The position numbers were made by a program, and so were the translations under genes. The notes beneath the pieces are model-generated. The model made no database searches and had not been told where the DNA came from. It worked only from the letters and a program-made list of their open reading frames with translations. Source: Pararhodobacter zhoushanensis (GTDB taxonomy: Bacteria > Pseudomonadota > Alphaproteobacteria > Rhodobacterales > Rhodobacteraceae). Taken from it: 64,000 nt of DNA. Below are positions 46,097-55,379 of the stretch, piece after piece; position 1 is the first letter of the stretch; each line of letters begins with the position of its first letter. The stretch is taken from the NCBI RefSeq assembly GCF_025949695.1, contig NZ_JAPDFL010000001.1, positions 310,001 to 374,000 on the forward strand, in the 5' to 3' direction.

Positions 46097-46582
46097 ATGC
46101 AAAGCGCCGCCCAACTGCTGGCCGATATCGACGCCGAAGCACCGCTGGAACTGCAGCCGTCGCTGGAACGCAGCGTCAACTTTCGCCTGCGGATGGCGCA
46201 GATTCTGGCCTACAAGAGCTTTGAGGCGAAAGTGCCCGATCACGGCGGCGCGGCACGGTATCTGGGCCTGCTGTCGATCATCTGCCAGAACCCCGGCCAA
46301 TCGCAGATCAAACTGGCCGAGGCCGTGGGGCTGCAACGCTCAAGCCTGGTGCCGATTCTGGACAAGATGGAAGCCAACGGCATTCTCGAGCGCCGCGCGG
46401 TCGATGGCGACCGGCGCTCGAACGCGGTCTGGCCAACGGACCATGGGCAAGCGGTTGTCGCCGACCTGACGGCACAGGCGCTTGAGCTGGAAATGCGCAC
46501 GCTGGACGGGTTGAGCGCCGAGGAAACCGATCAACTGCTCGGGCTTATGGACCGGGTCATCACCAATTTGCGGCGCGGCTGA
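46097..46582 (+). CDS. MarR family transcriptional regulator
   Basis: Protein of 161 residues from ATG 46097 (GAGAGAAATC before it). Winged helix: GGAARYLGLLSIICQNPGQS, QIKLAEAVGLQRSSLVPILD, KMEANGILERRAVDGDRRSN near residues 55-115, with the wing at DGDRRSN. Ends LLGLMDRVITNLRRG. It heads a plus-strand unit with the TRAP genes and is divergent from the CoA ligase operon, so likely represses both until an aromatic or acyl-CoA effector binds. Confidence 0.9.
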   Translation: MQSAAQLLADIDAEAPLELQPSLERSVNFRLRMAQILAYKSFEAKVPDHGGAARYLGLLSIICQNPGQSQIKLAEAVGLQRSSLVPILDKMEANGILERRAVDGDRRSNAVWPTDHGQAVVADLTAQALELEMRTLDGLSAEETDQLLGLMDRVITNLRRG

Positions 46583-46668
46583 GCCCGCCACAAAAGACTG
46601 ACCCGCCGCCATGGTGGCGACGGGTTCCGGCGCGGCGGGGGGCTGCGCCATATTGAGGGAGGAAAACC

Positions 46669-47697
46669 ATGAAAAAATCCGTATTCGCGGCGTCGACGGC
46701 GCTTGTGCTGGCGTTCGCGCCGGCCGTGCAGGCTCAGGAAGTGACGCTGACCTTGTCGCATTGGGTGCCGCCGGTGCACACCGTCGACACGCTGGGGATG
46801 GTGCCGTGGGCACAGTCCATCGCCGAGGAATCGAACGGCCGTATTCAGGTCGACATCTATCCCGCCCAGCAATTGGGCGCAGCGCCGGACCATTATGACA
46901 TGGCCCGCGACGGCGTGGTCGATATCAGCTTCATCAACCCCGGTTATCAGGCGGGCCGCTTCCCGATCATCGCAGCGGCAGAGCTGCCATTCCTGGTGTC
47001 GAACGGCACCTCGGCAAGCCGTGCGCTGCACGAATGGTATACACAATACGCCGAGCAGGAAATGGGCGACGTGCATGTCTGCCTTGTCCACCTGCACGAG
47101 CCGGGCACCTTCCACGCCACCCGCGGCCCGATCGCCGGCCCCGAAGATTTCGCCGGCATGAACGTGCGTCCGCCGCAGGGGACCATCGCCCGCCTGATCG
47201 GCAACATGGGTGCCAGCCCGGTGCAGGTTCCCGTGCCTGAAATGCGCGAGATCCTGTCGAGCGGCGGTGCCGACGTCACCAGCGGACCCTGGAACAGCCT
47301 GCGTCTGTTCGGCGTTGAAGACATCGTGACGCACCATCTGGACTTGCCGCTCTATTCGGTGGCCTTCGTCTGGGCGATCAACCTTGACGTCTACAACAAC
47401 CTTTCGGACGAAAACCGTGCCGTGATCGACAATCACTGCACGTCCGAATGGGCCGAGCGCGTCAGCACGCCCTGGGCAATGCAAGAGCGTGAGGCACGGC
47501 CCTACTTCGTCGAGACCGAAGGGCACACGATGTACACGCCGAACGCCGAGCAACTGGCGCAATGGCAAGAGCTGTCGCAAGAACTGCGCGCCGAATGGGC
47601 GACCAACGCCACCGCAGCGGGTCTGGCCGATCCGGCGGCAGCACTGGCCGATCTTGAGGCACGCCTCGTCGCCGCAGATGGTGCCTATCAGCCCTGA
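46669..47697 (+). CDS. TRAP transporter solute-binding protein (DctP family)
   Basis: Periplasmic protein of 342 residues, signal peptide cleaved after AVQA (about residue 23). Mature start QEVTLTLSHWVPPVHTVDTL. NVRPPQGTIARLIGNMGASP near residue 165 contains the conserved Arg that pairs with the ligand carboxylate, followed by VQVPVPEMREILSSGGAD. It feeds DctQ and DctM encoded just downstream. The neighbouring CoA ligase suggests an organic acid substrate. Confidence 0.92.
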   Translation: MKKSVFAASTALVLAFAPAVQAQEVTLTLSHWVPPVHTVDTLGMVPWAQSIAEESNGRIQVDIYPAQQLGAAPDHYDMARDGVVDISFINPGYQAGRFPIIAAAELPFLVSNGTSASRALHEWYTQYAEQEMGDVHVCLVHLHEPGTFHATRGPIAGPEDFAGMNVRPPQGTIARLIGNMGASPVQVPVPEMREILSSGGADVTSGPWNSLRLFGVEDIVTHHLDLPLYSVAFVWAINLDVYNNLSDENRAVIDNHCTSEWAERVSTPWAMQEREARPYFVETEGHTMYTPNAEQLAQWQELSQELRAEWATNATAAGLADPAAALADLEARLVAADGAYQP

Positions 47698-47706
47698 GGC
47701 CATCCT

Positions 47707-47740
47707 TGTCCCCGGCGTGCCCGCGCGCAGGCCGGGGACA
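47707..47740 (+). terminator. Hairpin between dctP-type and dctQ-type genes
   Basis: TGTCCCCGGC (47707-47716) and GCCGGGGACA (47731-47740) form a perfect 10-bp stem 9 bases after the binding-protein stop, without a T run. Probably lets more binding protein than membrane subunits be made. Confidence 0.65.
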
Positions 47741-47776
47741 TCCCCTTCTTCAGCCCAATGCAGTGACGGAGCACCC

Positions 47777-48304
47777 ATGTCCCGCCTGATCGAAGTCTTT
47801 TGTCGAACGGTTGAAACGATCGCAGCCATCCTTCTGGGTATCGTCATGCTTCTGGTCGTCGTGTCGACCTTTGGTCGCTATGCCCTTGCCATGCCTGTCC
47901 CCGACAGCTTTGACATCTCGCGCTACCTGCTGGGTGCCTGCGTGATGTGGGGCTTTGCCGTCATCGGCTTGCGGGGCGGGCACATTCAGGTCGACATCAT
48001 CGCCGACATGGTCGGCCCGCGCGCCCGCCGCTGGATCGACACCTTCGCCTGGGCACTGCTCTTGCTGTTCATCGCCCTGATCGCCTGGAAGATGCTGGGC
48101 CGCGTGCAGAGCGCGATGCGCACGAACGAAAGCACGTTTGAACTGCGTCTGGCGGCCTGGCCGTTTCTGGCCGTCATCTGGCTTGGCGCCGCAGCAAGTG
48201 TCGTGACCGTCAGTGTCAAATTGCTGCGCATTATCACGGGACGCGAGTTGGTCGATTCGGCCGACGATCGCGAATTGGAAGAGGCCACTCATGGCAAACG
48301 CTGA
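47777..48304 (+). CDS. TRAP transporter small permease (DctQ family)
   Basis: Protein of 175 residues with four hydrophobic segments (IAAILLGIVMLLVVVSTFGR first), SRYLLGACVMWGFAVIGLRG near residue 48 with the DctQ-type R-x-GGHIQVD pattern. ATG 47777 follows GACGGAGC; longer frame upstream is a shadow of the binding-protein gene. The end overlaps the dctM-type start by 14 bases. Confidence 0.9.
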   Translation: MSRLIEVFCRTVETIAAILLGIVMLLVVVSTFGRYALAMPVPDSFDISRYLLGACVMWGFAVIGLRGGHIQVDIIADMVGPRARRWIDTFAWALLLLFIALIAWKMLGRVQSAMRTNESTFELRLAAWPFLAVIWLGAAASVVTVSVKLLRIITGRELVDSADDRELEEATHGKR

Positions 48305-49583
48305 CCTGATCGCTATTCTTGGCTTTGTAAGCCTCTTTGCGCTGTTGCTGTTGCGGGTCCCGATTGGTGTGGCGCTGGGTCTGGTTGGCGTGGCCGGTTA
48401 TGGTGCGATGCGCGGCCTGACCCCGGCGCTCAACGTCCTGGCAACCTCGCCCATCCGCGTGATCACCGATTTCAACCTGAGCGTGGTAAGCTTTTTCATC
48501 CTCATGGGGGTGCTGGCGACCAATTCAGGCATGAGCCGAGAGTTGTTTCGCGCGTCGAATTCATGGCTGGGACAATTCCGGGGCGGTGTCGCGCTGTCGA
48601 CCATCGCCGCCTGTTCCGGCTTTGCCGCGATCTGTGGCAGCTCGGTCGCCACTGCCGCCACGATGACCAAGATCGCCCTGCCCGAAATGCGCCGCTTCGG
48701 TTATCGCGAGGATACGGCGACAGGCGTGATCGCAGCAGGCGGGACGCTGGGCATCATGATCCCGCCGTCGGTCGTGCTGGTCATTTATGCCTACATCACC
48801 GAAACCGACGTTGGCCAACTGTTCATTGCGGGGATCGTTCCGGGCATTCTGGCCGTCCTGCTCTACATGGTGACGATCCTCACCGCGCATCGTCGCGGCC
48901 TTCCCGCCGGCACCCCGTTTGACCTGCAAGAGGCATTGTCTGCGCTTTCCGGCGTCTGGGCGGTGATCGTGCTGTTCCTGGGGGTGATCGGTGTCATCTA
49001 CATGGGCATCGCAACCCCGACGGAAGCCGCCGCCGTCGGCGCCTTGCTGACGCTGGTTCTTGGTGTGGTCCGTGGCCGTCTGGGCCCGCGAGAGATCCTC
49101 GACAGTCTGATCGAAGCACTGCGTACCTCGGTGTCGGTGTATTCGGTCCTGATCGGCGCGATGCTGTTCAGCTATTTCCTTGCGATCACCCGTTCGCCGC
49201 AAAAGCTGACGGCGTGGCTGGTGGATCTGGATTTCTCGGCGCACGGAACGCTGGCGCTGATCCTGATCGCCTTTATTATCGCCGGGTGCATTCTGGACAC
49301 GATGGCGATGATCCTGCTGCTGGTGCCGATCGTGTATCCGGTGATCATTCAGCTGGGCTTTGATCCGATCTGGTTCGGCATCATCATCGTCATGGTCGCC
49401 GAACTGGGGCTGATCACGCCGCCGGTCGGGATCAATGTGTTTGTGATAAATACAATCGCCAAAGACGTGCCCTTGGGGACGATCTTTCGCGGCGTCCTGC
49501 CCTTCATCGCGACGGACATCCTGCGCCTGATCTTGCTGGTTGTCTTTCCGGGCCTTGTGCTGTTCCTGCCCAGCACAATGTAA
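48291..49583 (+). CDS. TRAP transporter large permease (DctM family)
   Basis: Membrane protein of 430 residues with about 11-12 helices. Family blocks: LLLRVPIGVALGLVGVAGYG near residue 18, SGFAAICGSSVATAATMTKI near residue 105, GVIAAGGTLGIMIPPSVVLV near residue 145, and MVAELGLITPPVGINVFVIN near residue 370. Carries Na+-driven transport of the ligand bound by the P subunit. A perfect hairpin follows the stop. Confidence 0.93.
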   Translation: MANADLIAILGFVSLFALLLLRVPIGVALGLVGVAGYGAMRGLTPALNVLATSPIRVITDFNLSVVSFFILMGVLATNSGMSRELFRASNSWLGQFRGGVALSTIAACSGFAAICGSSVATAATMTKIALPEMRRFGYREDTATGVIAAGGTLGIMIPPSVVLVIYAYITETDVGQLFIAGIVPGILAVLLYMVTILTAHRRGLPAGTPFDLQEALSALSGVWAVIVLFLGVIGVIYMGIATPTEAAAVGALLTLVLGVVRGRLGPREILDSLIEALRTSVSVYSVLIGAMLFSYFLAITRSPQKLTAWLVDLDFSAHGTLALILIAFIIAGCILDTMAMILLLVPIVYPVIIQLGFDPIWFGIIIVMVAELGLITPPVGINVFVINTIAKDVPLGTIFRGVLPFIATDILRLILLVVFPGLVLFLPSTM

Positions 49584-49589
49584 CCACCG

Positions 49590-49627
49590 CCCCCTCTTTC
49601 GCTGCCTGCGCGCCGCGAAAGAGGGGG
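49590..49627. terminator. Hairpin between convergent dctM and histidine kinase genes
   Basis: CCCCCTCTTTCGC (49590-49602) and GCGAAAGAGGGGG (49615-49627) form a 13-bp perfect stem, 7 bases past the dctM stop and 11 bases before the kinase stop on the other strand. No T run; it may act for both strands. Confidence 0.7.
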
Positions 49628-49637
49628 ACGGCAGGGC

Positions 49638-51665
49638 TCACGACTCGAGCAGATCGACGATGGTGCGCCGCAGCGTCTTGCGATCAATCGGCTTTTGCAG
49701 AAACTCGATCCGGCCAGCAAAGGTGAACTGTTCGCGCAGCCGGTTCGACTCGTAGCCGGACATCAGCAACACTCTGGCATCGGGCCACAGGGCGTGAACC
49801 CGGCCCGCAAGATGGTGCCCCTGCAAGTCGCCCGGCATGATCACGTCCGAAATGACCAGATCGAAGCGCGGCGACGATTCAAACAGATCCAGCGCTGCGC
49901 GGGCGTCCTTGGCTGTCTCGACCTCGTAGCCGTCCTGGGTCAGCTGGGTCGCCATCATCTCGGTGATCGCGTCCTCGTCATCGACAACAAGGATACGGGC
50001 CCGCCCCTTTGGCGTGTGCGGCTTGGGCCGAGCGATGGGCGTTGCCGCGCGGTCGACGGTGCCTGCGAGCGGGAAGTACAGCGTGACGGTGGTGCCCATG
50101 CCCACAGCACTGTCGACCCGAATATCCCCATTCGACTGACGGCAGAACCCCTGCGCCATCGGCAAGCCAAGCCCTGATCCCTCTCCCACACCCTTGGTGG
50201 TGAAATAGGGCTCGAAGATACGCTCCAGCACTCCGGGCGGCATCCCGCTGCCGGTATCGCGCACCTCGACGGTGACATACGATCCTTCGCGCAGTGGCCC
50301 CTCATCATGCGTTGCAACGCGGGGCGGCGGCACATCGGTGACAAGACCCGTGGTGACAAAGATGATCCCGCGCGTGGTCATCGCATCGCGCGCGTTGATC
50401 AGAATGTTCAGAAGCACCTGCTGAAAATTCGACGGATCGAGGAACACCTGATGACCCGGCACAGTGAATTGCTCGATGACCCGCACGCCCGGATCGACGA
50501 TCCGGTGGAACATTTGCAAGGTCTCTGCAACCGACAGGTCCAGCACGAACGGCTCAGGCTCAAGCCGCGACTTTCGACCATAGGTCAGCAACTGACGCGT
50601 CAGTGCTGCCGCGTTTGACGCGGCCTTGAGAGCCTGATCTTTGTAATGATCGCGGTTTTCCGGGCTTTCATCATGCTCAAACAGCTCAAGATTGCCAATG
50701 ATGACGGACAGCAGGTTGTTGAAATCATGCGACACACCACCGACCAGCCGCCCAAGCACGGCAACCTTCTGCGACCGGACCAGCTCCAGATCACGTTCCT
50801 TGAGTTCTTCTTCATAGGCGCGGGCAGAGCGTTCCAGCCGGTTGACCCGGTCAGCCACGGTCACCACGGCAAAGGTGCCCAGGGCAACGACCGCGAATGC
50901 CAGACAGGTCAGGCGGAAATCAGCGGTGACGAACCGTTGTTGCGTGGCGATCAGCGCAAGATAGCACATCACGATGGGGCCCAGGATCACCACCGGCAGG
51001 ATCCGCCGCCCCATCTGACTGCCACGCTCTTGCGCATACAGAACACCGATCCAGGTCTCATCGGCGCGCATCATCAGCCGACCGGTGAACAGCAGGAAAA
51101 AGGCGATCCCCGTGTGCAACGCCAGTTTGGTGTAAACCACGTTGCCCCAAAGCGCCTCGGAGTTGAAAATGTATCCGAGCAGCGGCAGGCAGGCGACGGA
51201 CAATCCGACCGAATCCAGTCGCGTGATCAGACGCCGCCAATCCGGCATCATCGCCTGCGCCAGCAGCGCGGCCGCCGCCAGCAACGCGGCCGTCTGCGAG
51301 GCCCATGACATCCCTTCACTGGCGTCGTGAAACAGCAGGCCAAGATCGTTGACGTCTTCAATCAGAACGCAGGTCACGATCAGCCCGACACACAAGAGGG
51401 CCGCAGTCTTCCCGTGCCCGGTCCGCATCATCAAAGACCCGACACCTGCCGCGATGATACTCAACGCTGTCGGCGGCACCATCGCTGGAAACAGCCGTTG
51501 GAGGCGTACGAACCACTCGTTTCCAAACCCCCAGCCGAATATCAACACCGCCAAGGGGATCAGTATCGCACCGCAGATCAACAAAACCGCCTGCCGGTGG
51601 AATCTGTTTGGAACGTCGAACAAAGTACTGGGGACCAACGCCTGGGACACGGTAAACCTGTACAT
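49638..51665 (-). CDS. Membrane hybrid histidine kinase with receiver domain
   Basis: Protein of 675 residues from ATG 51665 (upstream frame is not needed). Residues 1-295: about 7-8 hydrophobic helices (LLICGAILIPLAVLIFGWGF first). Coiled linker RSARAYEEELKERDLELVRS, H-box GGVSHDFNNLLSVIIGNLEL near residue 330, N-box LLNILINARDAM near residue 425, G-boxes DTGSGMPPG and GSGLGLPMAQGF. C-terminal receiver from about 550 with phospho-acceptor Asp in FDLVISDVIMPGD. The putative membrane sensor and the terminal receiver suggest a phosphorelay to an unlinked partner. No cognate response regulator is nearby. Confidence 0.88.
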   Translation of the reverse strand: MYRFTVSQALVPSTLFDVPNRFHRQAVLLICGAILIPLAVLIFGWGFGNEWFVRLQRLFPAMVPPTALSIIAAGVGSLMMRTGHGKTAALLCVGLIVTCVLIEDVNDLGLLFHDASEGMSWASQTAALLAAAALLAQAMMPDWRRLITRLDSVGLSVACLPLLGYIFNSEALWGNVVYTKLALHTGIAFFLLFTGRLMMRADETWIGVLYAQERGSQMGRRILPVVILGPIVMCYLALIATQQRFVTADFRLTCLAFAVVALGTFAVVTVADRVNRLERSARAYEEELKERDLELVRSQKVAVLGRLVGGVSHDFNNLLSVIIGNLELFEHDESPENRDHYKDQALKAASNAAALTRQLLTYGRKSRLEPEPFVLDLSVAETLQMFHRIVDPGVRVIEQFTVPGHQVFLDPSNFQQVLLNILINARDAMTTRGIIFVTTGLVTDVPPPRVATHDEGPLREGSYVTVEVRDTGSGMPPGVLERIFEPYFTTKGVGEGSGLGLPMAQGFCRQSNGDIRVDSAVGMGTTVTLYFPLAGTVDRAATPIARPKPHTPKGRARILVVDDEDAITEMMATQLTQDGYEVETAKDARAALDLFESSPRFDLVISDVIMPGDLQGHHLAGRVHALWPDARVLLMSGYESNRLREQFTFAGRIEFLQKPIDRKTLRRTIVDLLES

Positions 51666-51867
51666 CGGGAACTTCTGATATTGTGCATAATGTATCGACA
51701 ATTGCACGCGATAAGAAAAATCGATCCCCCCAACTCCCGCAGAAGGCGATTTGCACAACACGAAAATCATAGTCCCGGCAACCACTTGCAGCGCATTTGC
51801 GCGGGTGCCGGGCCGCTGACGGGACAGCCGCTTTCGACGCCTCAGTTGCCGCGTCGGCCGCAGCACG

Positions 51868-52929
51868 TCACGGTTGCTGAGTCACCGGCATCGCCGCCAC
51901 GACCGTGCGGGCGGTTGCGGAATCGCTGATCCACACCGCCGCCAGAAGACCCAGCGCCGAGATGACGGCGAACGTCACCGCGCCCTGCCAGAGCGGCGCA
52001 TGGCCAAGCGCGCGCAGGCTGGCGAAGCGCGTGTTCATCCCCAGTCCCGCCATCGACGCCGCCAGTAACAACGGCGTCGCAACCACGGCAGCGCTGCGCA
52101 GTTCGTCCGGCAACAGCCCCAGCGAGTTCAGCCCGCAGAGCGCAAGGAACGCGATCAGGAACTCCGGCACCGCCCGCGGGCGCTCGCCCACGGTTCCCGG
52201 CGACTGCCGCCATGCGCGGGCAAGCGCGAAGATCACCACGGCCAGCATCAGCACGCGCCCCAGCTTCATCGCGACGGCAGCGTGACCGGACGCATCGCCG
52301 CCCGCGAAACCGGCACCGACGGCTTGCGCGACCTCGTGCAGCGACAGCCCCGCCCACAAACCCGCCTGCACGGCGCTCAGCCCCAGAATGTCGCTCAGCA
52401 GCGGCACGGCAAACAGACCCACAGTGCCCCACAGCGTGATGACCGCGACGGCGTAACTGACGGAATCCTCACGCGCACGGATGACGGTATTGACCCCGGC
52501 AATGGCCGAGGCCCCGCAAACCGCGCTGCCGGTCGCGATCAGCATCGACAAATCCCGCGCCACCCCCAGTTTCCGGCCCACGGCATAGGAAACGGGCAGC
52601 GTCACTGCCACGGCTGCGGCGATGGCCACAAGCCCTTGCCAGCCAAAGGACATCAGATCACCCACGGTTATCTGCGCACCCAGCAGCGCCACGGCCGTGC
52701 GCATGAGCCGACGCGCGCAAAAGTCGATGCCGGGCCCGCAAGCCTCGTTCACGCCAACAACATTCGCGTAGGTCATACCCAGAAGGATGGCCAAGATCAC
52801 AGGGCTAAGGCCAACCAGACCGGGCAAGCTGTGGGCATGAAACGCGGCAGCCGTGACGACAGCGATAAGCAGCAACCCGGGGAAGAGACTGCGCAGTGTC
52901 TCGAGAAAATGGTTGGCGAGGGCTGTCAT
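51868..52929 (-). CDS. YeiH/UPF0324 family membrane transporter (putative sulfate/sulfite exporter)
   Basis: Membrane protein of 353 residues with about 10 helices: LPGLVGLSPVILAILLGMTY near residue 45, PGIDFCARRLMRTAVALLGA near 70, and SMLIATGSAVCGASAIAGVN near residue 130, which are YeiH family blocks. ATG 52929 is preferred over an upstream start. Divergent from a LysR gene, as is common for this family. Export of sulfite or related sulfur compounds is a family hypothesis only. Confidence 0.85.
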   Translation of the reverse strand: MTALANHFLETLRSLFPGLLLIAVVTAAAFHAHSLPGLVGLSPVILAILLGMTYANVVGVNEACGPGIDFCARRLMRTAVALLGAQITVGDLMSFGWQGLVAIAAAVAVTLPVSYAVGRKLGVARDLSMLIATGSAVCGASAIAGVNTVIRAREDSVSYAVAVITLWGTVGLFAVPLLSDILGLSAVQAGLWAGLSLHEVAQAVGAGFAGGDASGHAAVAMKLGRVLMLAVVIFALARAWRQSPGTVGERPRAVPEFLIAFLALCGLNSLGLLPDELRSAAVVATPLLLAASMAGLGMNTRFASLRALGHAPLWQGAVTFAVISALGLLAAVWISDSATARTVVAAMPVTQQP

Positions 52930-53060
52930 GGCGGCTCCTGTCGACGGCAAGGTCTTGGCAGGGATCTAACGGCGGCTCTTCCAACAATCCAATTTATTGT
53001 TATTGATGCTATGATCGATTCTTCCAATCATATGAAGCAGTTCAGCCCGAAAGATCCGCG
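52930..53060. promoter_or_regulatory. Divergent yeiH-like/lysR promoter region
   Basis: 131 bases, AT-rich at 52985-53035, with a small palindrome CAATTTATTG (52990-52999) and nearby TATTGATGCTATGATC. LysR proteins usually bind T-N11-A sites in such regions, but no site can be fixed by eye. Confidence 0.45.
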
Positions 53061-53933
53061 ATGACACTCGAACAACTGCGCATTTTCCTTGAGGTTGCGC
53101 GCCTGCAGCATGTGACCCGCGCCTCCGAGACGCTGCACCTGACCCAGTCGGCCGTCAGCGCCTCGCTGGCCGCCCTGGAAGCGCAGCATGGCGTGCCGTT
53201 TTTCGACCGGGTCGGGCGCGGAATCGTGCTGAATGAGGCCGGTCGGATGTTCATGCCGTTGGCAGCGGCTGTGCTCAGACGCGCAAGCGAAGCCGAAAAT
53301 TGGTTGGCCGAACTGCGCGGCGGTGAGGTCGGAACGCTGCGCTTGCAGGCCAGCCAGACAGTGGCGACCTATTTCCTGCCCAGCCATCTGATCCGTTTCC
53401 AGAGCCTGCATCCGCGCGTAACGCTGCACTTCATTCAGGGCAACACCGCCACGGTAGCCGCCGCTGTCCGCTCGGGCGAGGCCGATCTGGGGATTGTCGA
53501 AGGCCGGGTTGACGGCCAAGGCCTGCGCCAGACGACCGTCGGCGGTGATCGCCTGGTGCTTCTGGTCGGCGCGAGCCACCTTTGGCGGCAACAGCCGCAG
53601 CTGACCGCCACGGCGCTGGCCGCCGCCGATTGGGTCCTGCGCGAGGCCGGATCAGGGACGCGCGCACTGTTCGATGAAGCGTTGCAGGGACATGGCATCA
53701 ATGCGGTCACGCAGATGCTGGAACTCCCCTCAAACGAGGCCTGCATCGCTGCCGTCGAAACCGGGCATGGTGCCACCGTCCTGTCCGAGCACGCCGCCGC
53801 GCCGCATTGCGCTGCCGGGCGGGTGTTCGAGGTGCCTTTCAGCTTTCCAGAACGCGCCTTCACCGCCCTCAGCCACAGCGAGCGCAGCCTCAGCCGCGCC
53901 GCTGAAAACTTCCTGGCGTCGCTGCGTCCCTAG
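53061..53933 (+). CDS. LysR family transcriptional regulator
   Basis: Protein of 290 residues. N-terminal HTH: LEQLRIFLEVARLQHVTRAS, ETLHLTQSAVSASLAALEAQ, HGVPFFDRVGRGIVLNEAGR. C-terminal effector domain: RLQASQTVATYFLPSHLIRF near residue 92, GEADLGIVEGRVDGQGLR near residue 145, REAGSGTRALFDEALQGHGI near residue 193. CysB/CbbR-like architecture. Probably regulates the divergent exporter gene. Its TAG stop is inside TAGGGTCCGGAC, which resembles an IS end (see findings). Confidence 0.9.
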   Translation: MTLEQLRIFLEVARLQHVTRASETLHLTQSAVSASLAALEAQHGVPFFDRVGRGIVLNEAGRMFMPLAAAVLRRASEAENWLAELRGGEVGTLRLQASQTVATYFLPSHLIRFQSLHPRVTLHFIQGNTATVAAAVRSGEADLGIVEGRVDGQGLRQTTVGGDRLVLLVGASHLWRQQPQLTATALAAADWVLREAGSGTRALFDEALQGHGINAVTQMLELPSNEACIAAVETGHGATVLSEHAAAPHCAAGRVFEVPFSFPERAFTALSHSERSLSRAAENFLASLRP

Positions 53934-54136
53934 GGTCCGGACGCGATCGCGTTTCTCAGCCCGAACGTGTCGGTGGCCGCAGGGGTACTGGTTGGGCGGA
54001 GGACCGTCGGGCAACGCCCTTAACCGCGCGGCATCTGTCGCCCGGACCAACAGCGCATCACTGTCCCCTCTGACCCCGACATGCGTCCGAAGGCGCCATA
54101 GTGGTCGAAAATGCCGTCGGACATCCCAGGCTCCCA

Positions 54137-55000
54137 GGGTCAGGACCCATTGATCTGCTTGAGGCTGCCGTCGCTGCGTGATTCAAGGCCCTGAGCTGAC
54201 GGGGGTGATGATGAGAAATTTATTTTGGCTGACGGACGAGCAGATGGAGCGGCTGAAACCGTTCTTTCCGAAGAGCCATGGCAAACCGCGCGTCGATGAT
54301 CGGCGGGTTTTGAGCGGCATAATCTTCATCAATCGCAATGGCTTGAGGTGGTGCGATGCGCCTCGGGAGTATGGCCCCCCGAAGACGCTCTATAACCGAT
54401 GGAAGCGGTGGGGTGACATGGGGGTCTTCGCCAGGATGATGGAGGGGCTGGCCTCGAAAGGCACCGAGCAGAAGACCATCATGATTGATGCGACCTACCT
54501 GAAGGCGCATCGCACGGCTTCGAGCCTGCGGGCGAAAAAGGGGGGCCTGACGACCAGCGCGGGCGCTTGATCGGGCGGACCAAGGGTGGGTTGAACACCA
54601 AGCTGCACGCTGTCACGGACGCCAAGGGTCGTCCGCTGAAATTCTTCATGACCGCAGGCCAAGTCAGCGACTACACCGGCGCAGCAGCTCTGCTGGGCAG
54701 TCTGCCCGCGGCCGAATGGATGCTCGCCGACCGGGGCTATGACGCCGACTGGTTCCGGGATGCGTTGAAAGACAAGGGGATACGCCCCTGCATCCCCGGT
54801 CGGAAGTCGCGCGGCAAGACAGTCCGCTACGACAAACGACGTTACCGGCGCCGCAACCGGATCGAGATCATGTTCGGCCGATTGAAAGACTGGCGCCGCA
54901 TCGCAACCCGTTACGACCGATGCGCAAAGACCTTCCTCTCCGCCGTCGCCCTCGCCGCAACTGTCATCTTCTGGCTTTGACGATCAATGAGTCTGGACCC
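54137..55000 (+). mobile_element. IS5-family insertion sequence (IS427-like)
   Basis: About 864 bp. Left end from GGGTCAGGACCCATTGATC (54137) and right end GATCAATGAGTCTGGACCC (to 55000) are inverted repeats matching in 16 of 19 positions. Between them are two overlapping reading frames encoding one transposase. A clear flanking target duplication could not be fixed: the right side ends CCC|TAG and the left side is preceded by CTCCCA. Confidence 0.85.
54208..54980 (+). CDS. IS5-family transposase, two frames joined by -1 frameshift
   Basis: Frame 1 (to 54570) starts MMRNLFWLTDEQMERLKPFF and contains IFINRNGLRWCDAPREYG, TIMIDATYLKAHRTASSLRA with the first catalytic Asp. Frame 2 (54567-54980) has LIGRTKGGLNTKLHAVTDAK, MLADRGYDADWFRDALKDKG with the second Asp, and RRYRRRNRIEIMFGRLKDWR with the catalytic Glu. 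A slip of -1 at A-AAG-GGG within AAAAAGGGGGG (about 54537-54547) joins them as KKGGPDDQRGRLIGRTKGG. This is the normal way IS427-type elements make full transposase. Confidence 0.88.
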
Positions 55001-55003
55001 TAG

Positions 55004-55379
55004 CCGCATTGGATTTCGGGTTCAGACACGAAAACTATTTGGAACAGAATGACGTCGATTCTTTTTTGACCATAGTTATCCCAAAGAGAAAGAGCATACT
55101 TTCACGTATTTTGGGACGATAGATTGAACGGCAGGTTTGTCCGCTCAGCCGACGTCGGCCGTCGGAAAATGCTGCGCGACGCACGAACGACCGCTTCGGT
55201 GAAGCTGCGCCGAAGCGTGGTCACCCTGTATCAGGGTCGGCAATGGGCCGGGAGCGACGATAGCCGCTTCGGGCCAGATGTGGCGCCCCTCGGTGTCGAG
55301 CTTGACCCTCTGGGATGGATCGAACCAAAGTATGCAAGCGCTCTTTGCGCACAGCGGTCACATCGGGGAGACGCAAGGC
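55004..55379. other. Lower-GC spacer after IS5 element
   Basis: No gene I can support. The first 130 bases are AT-richer than the genome (ACTATTTGGAACAG, TTCTTTTTTGACC, TTTCACGTATTTTGGG). A frame at 55124-55420 has no recognisable protein features and its end overlaps the next gene. Probably foreign or remnant DNA. Confidence 0.4.
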
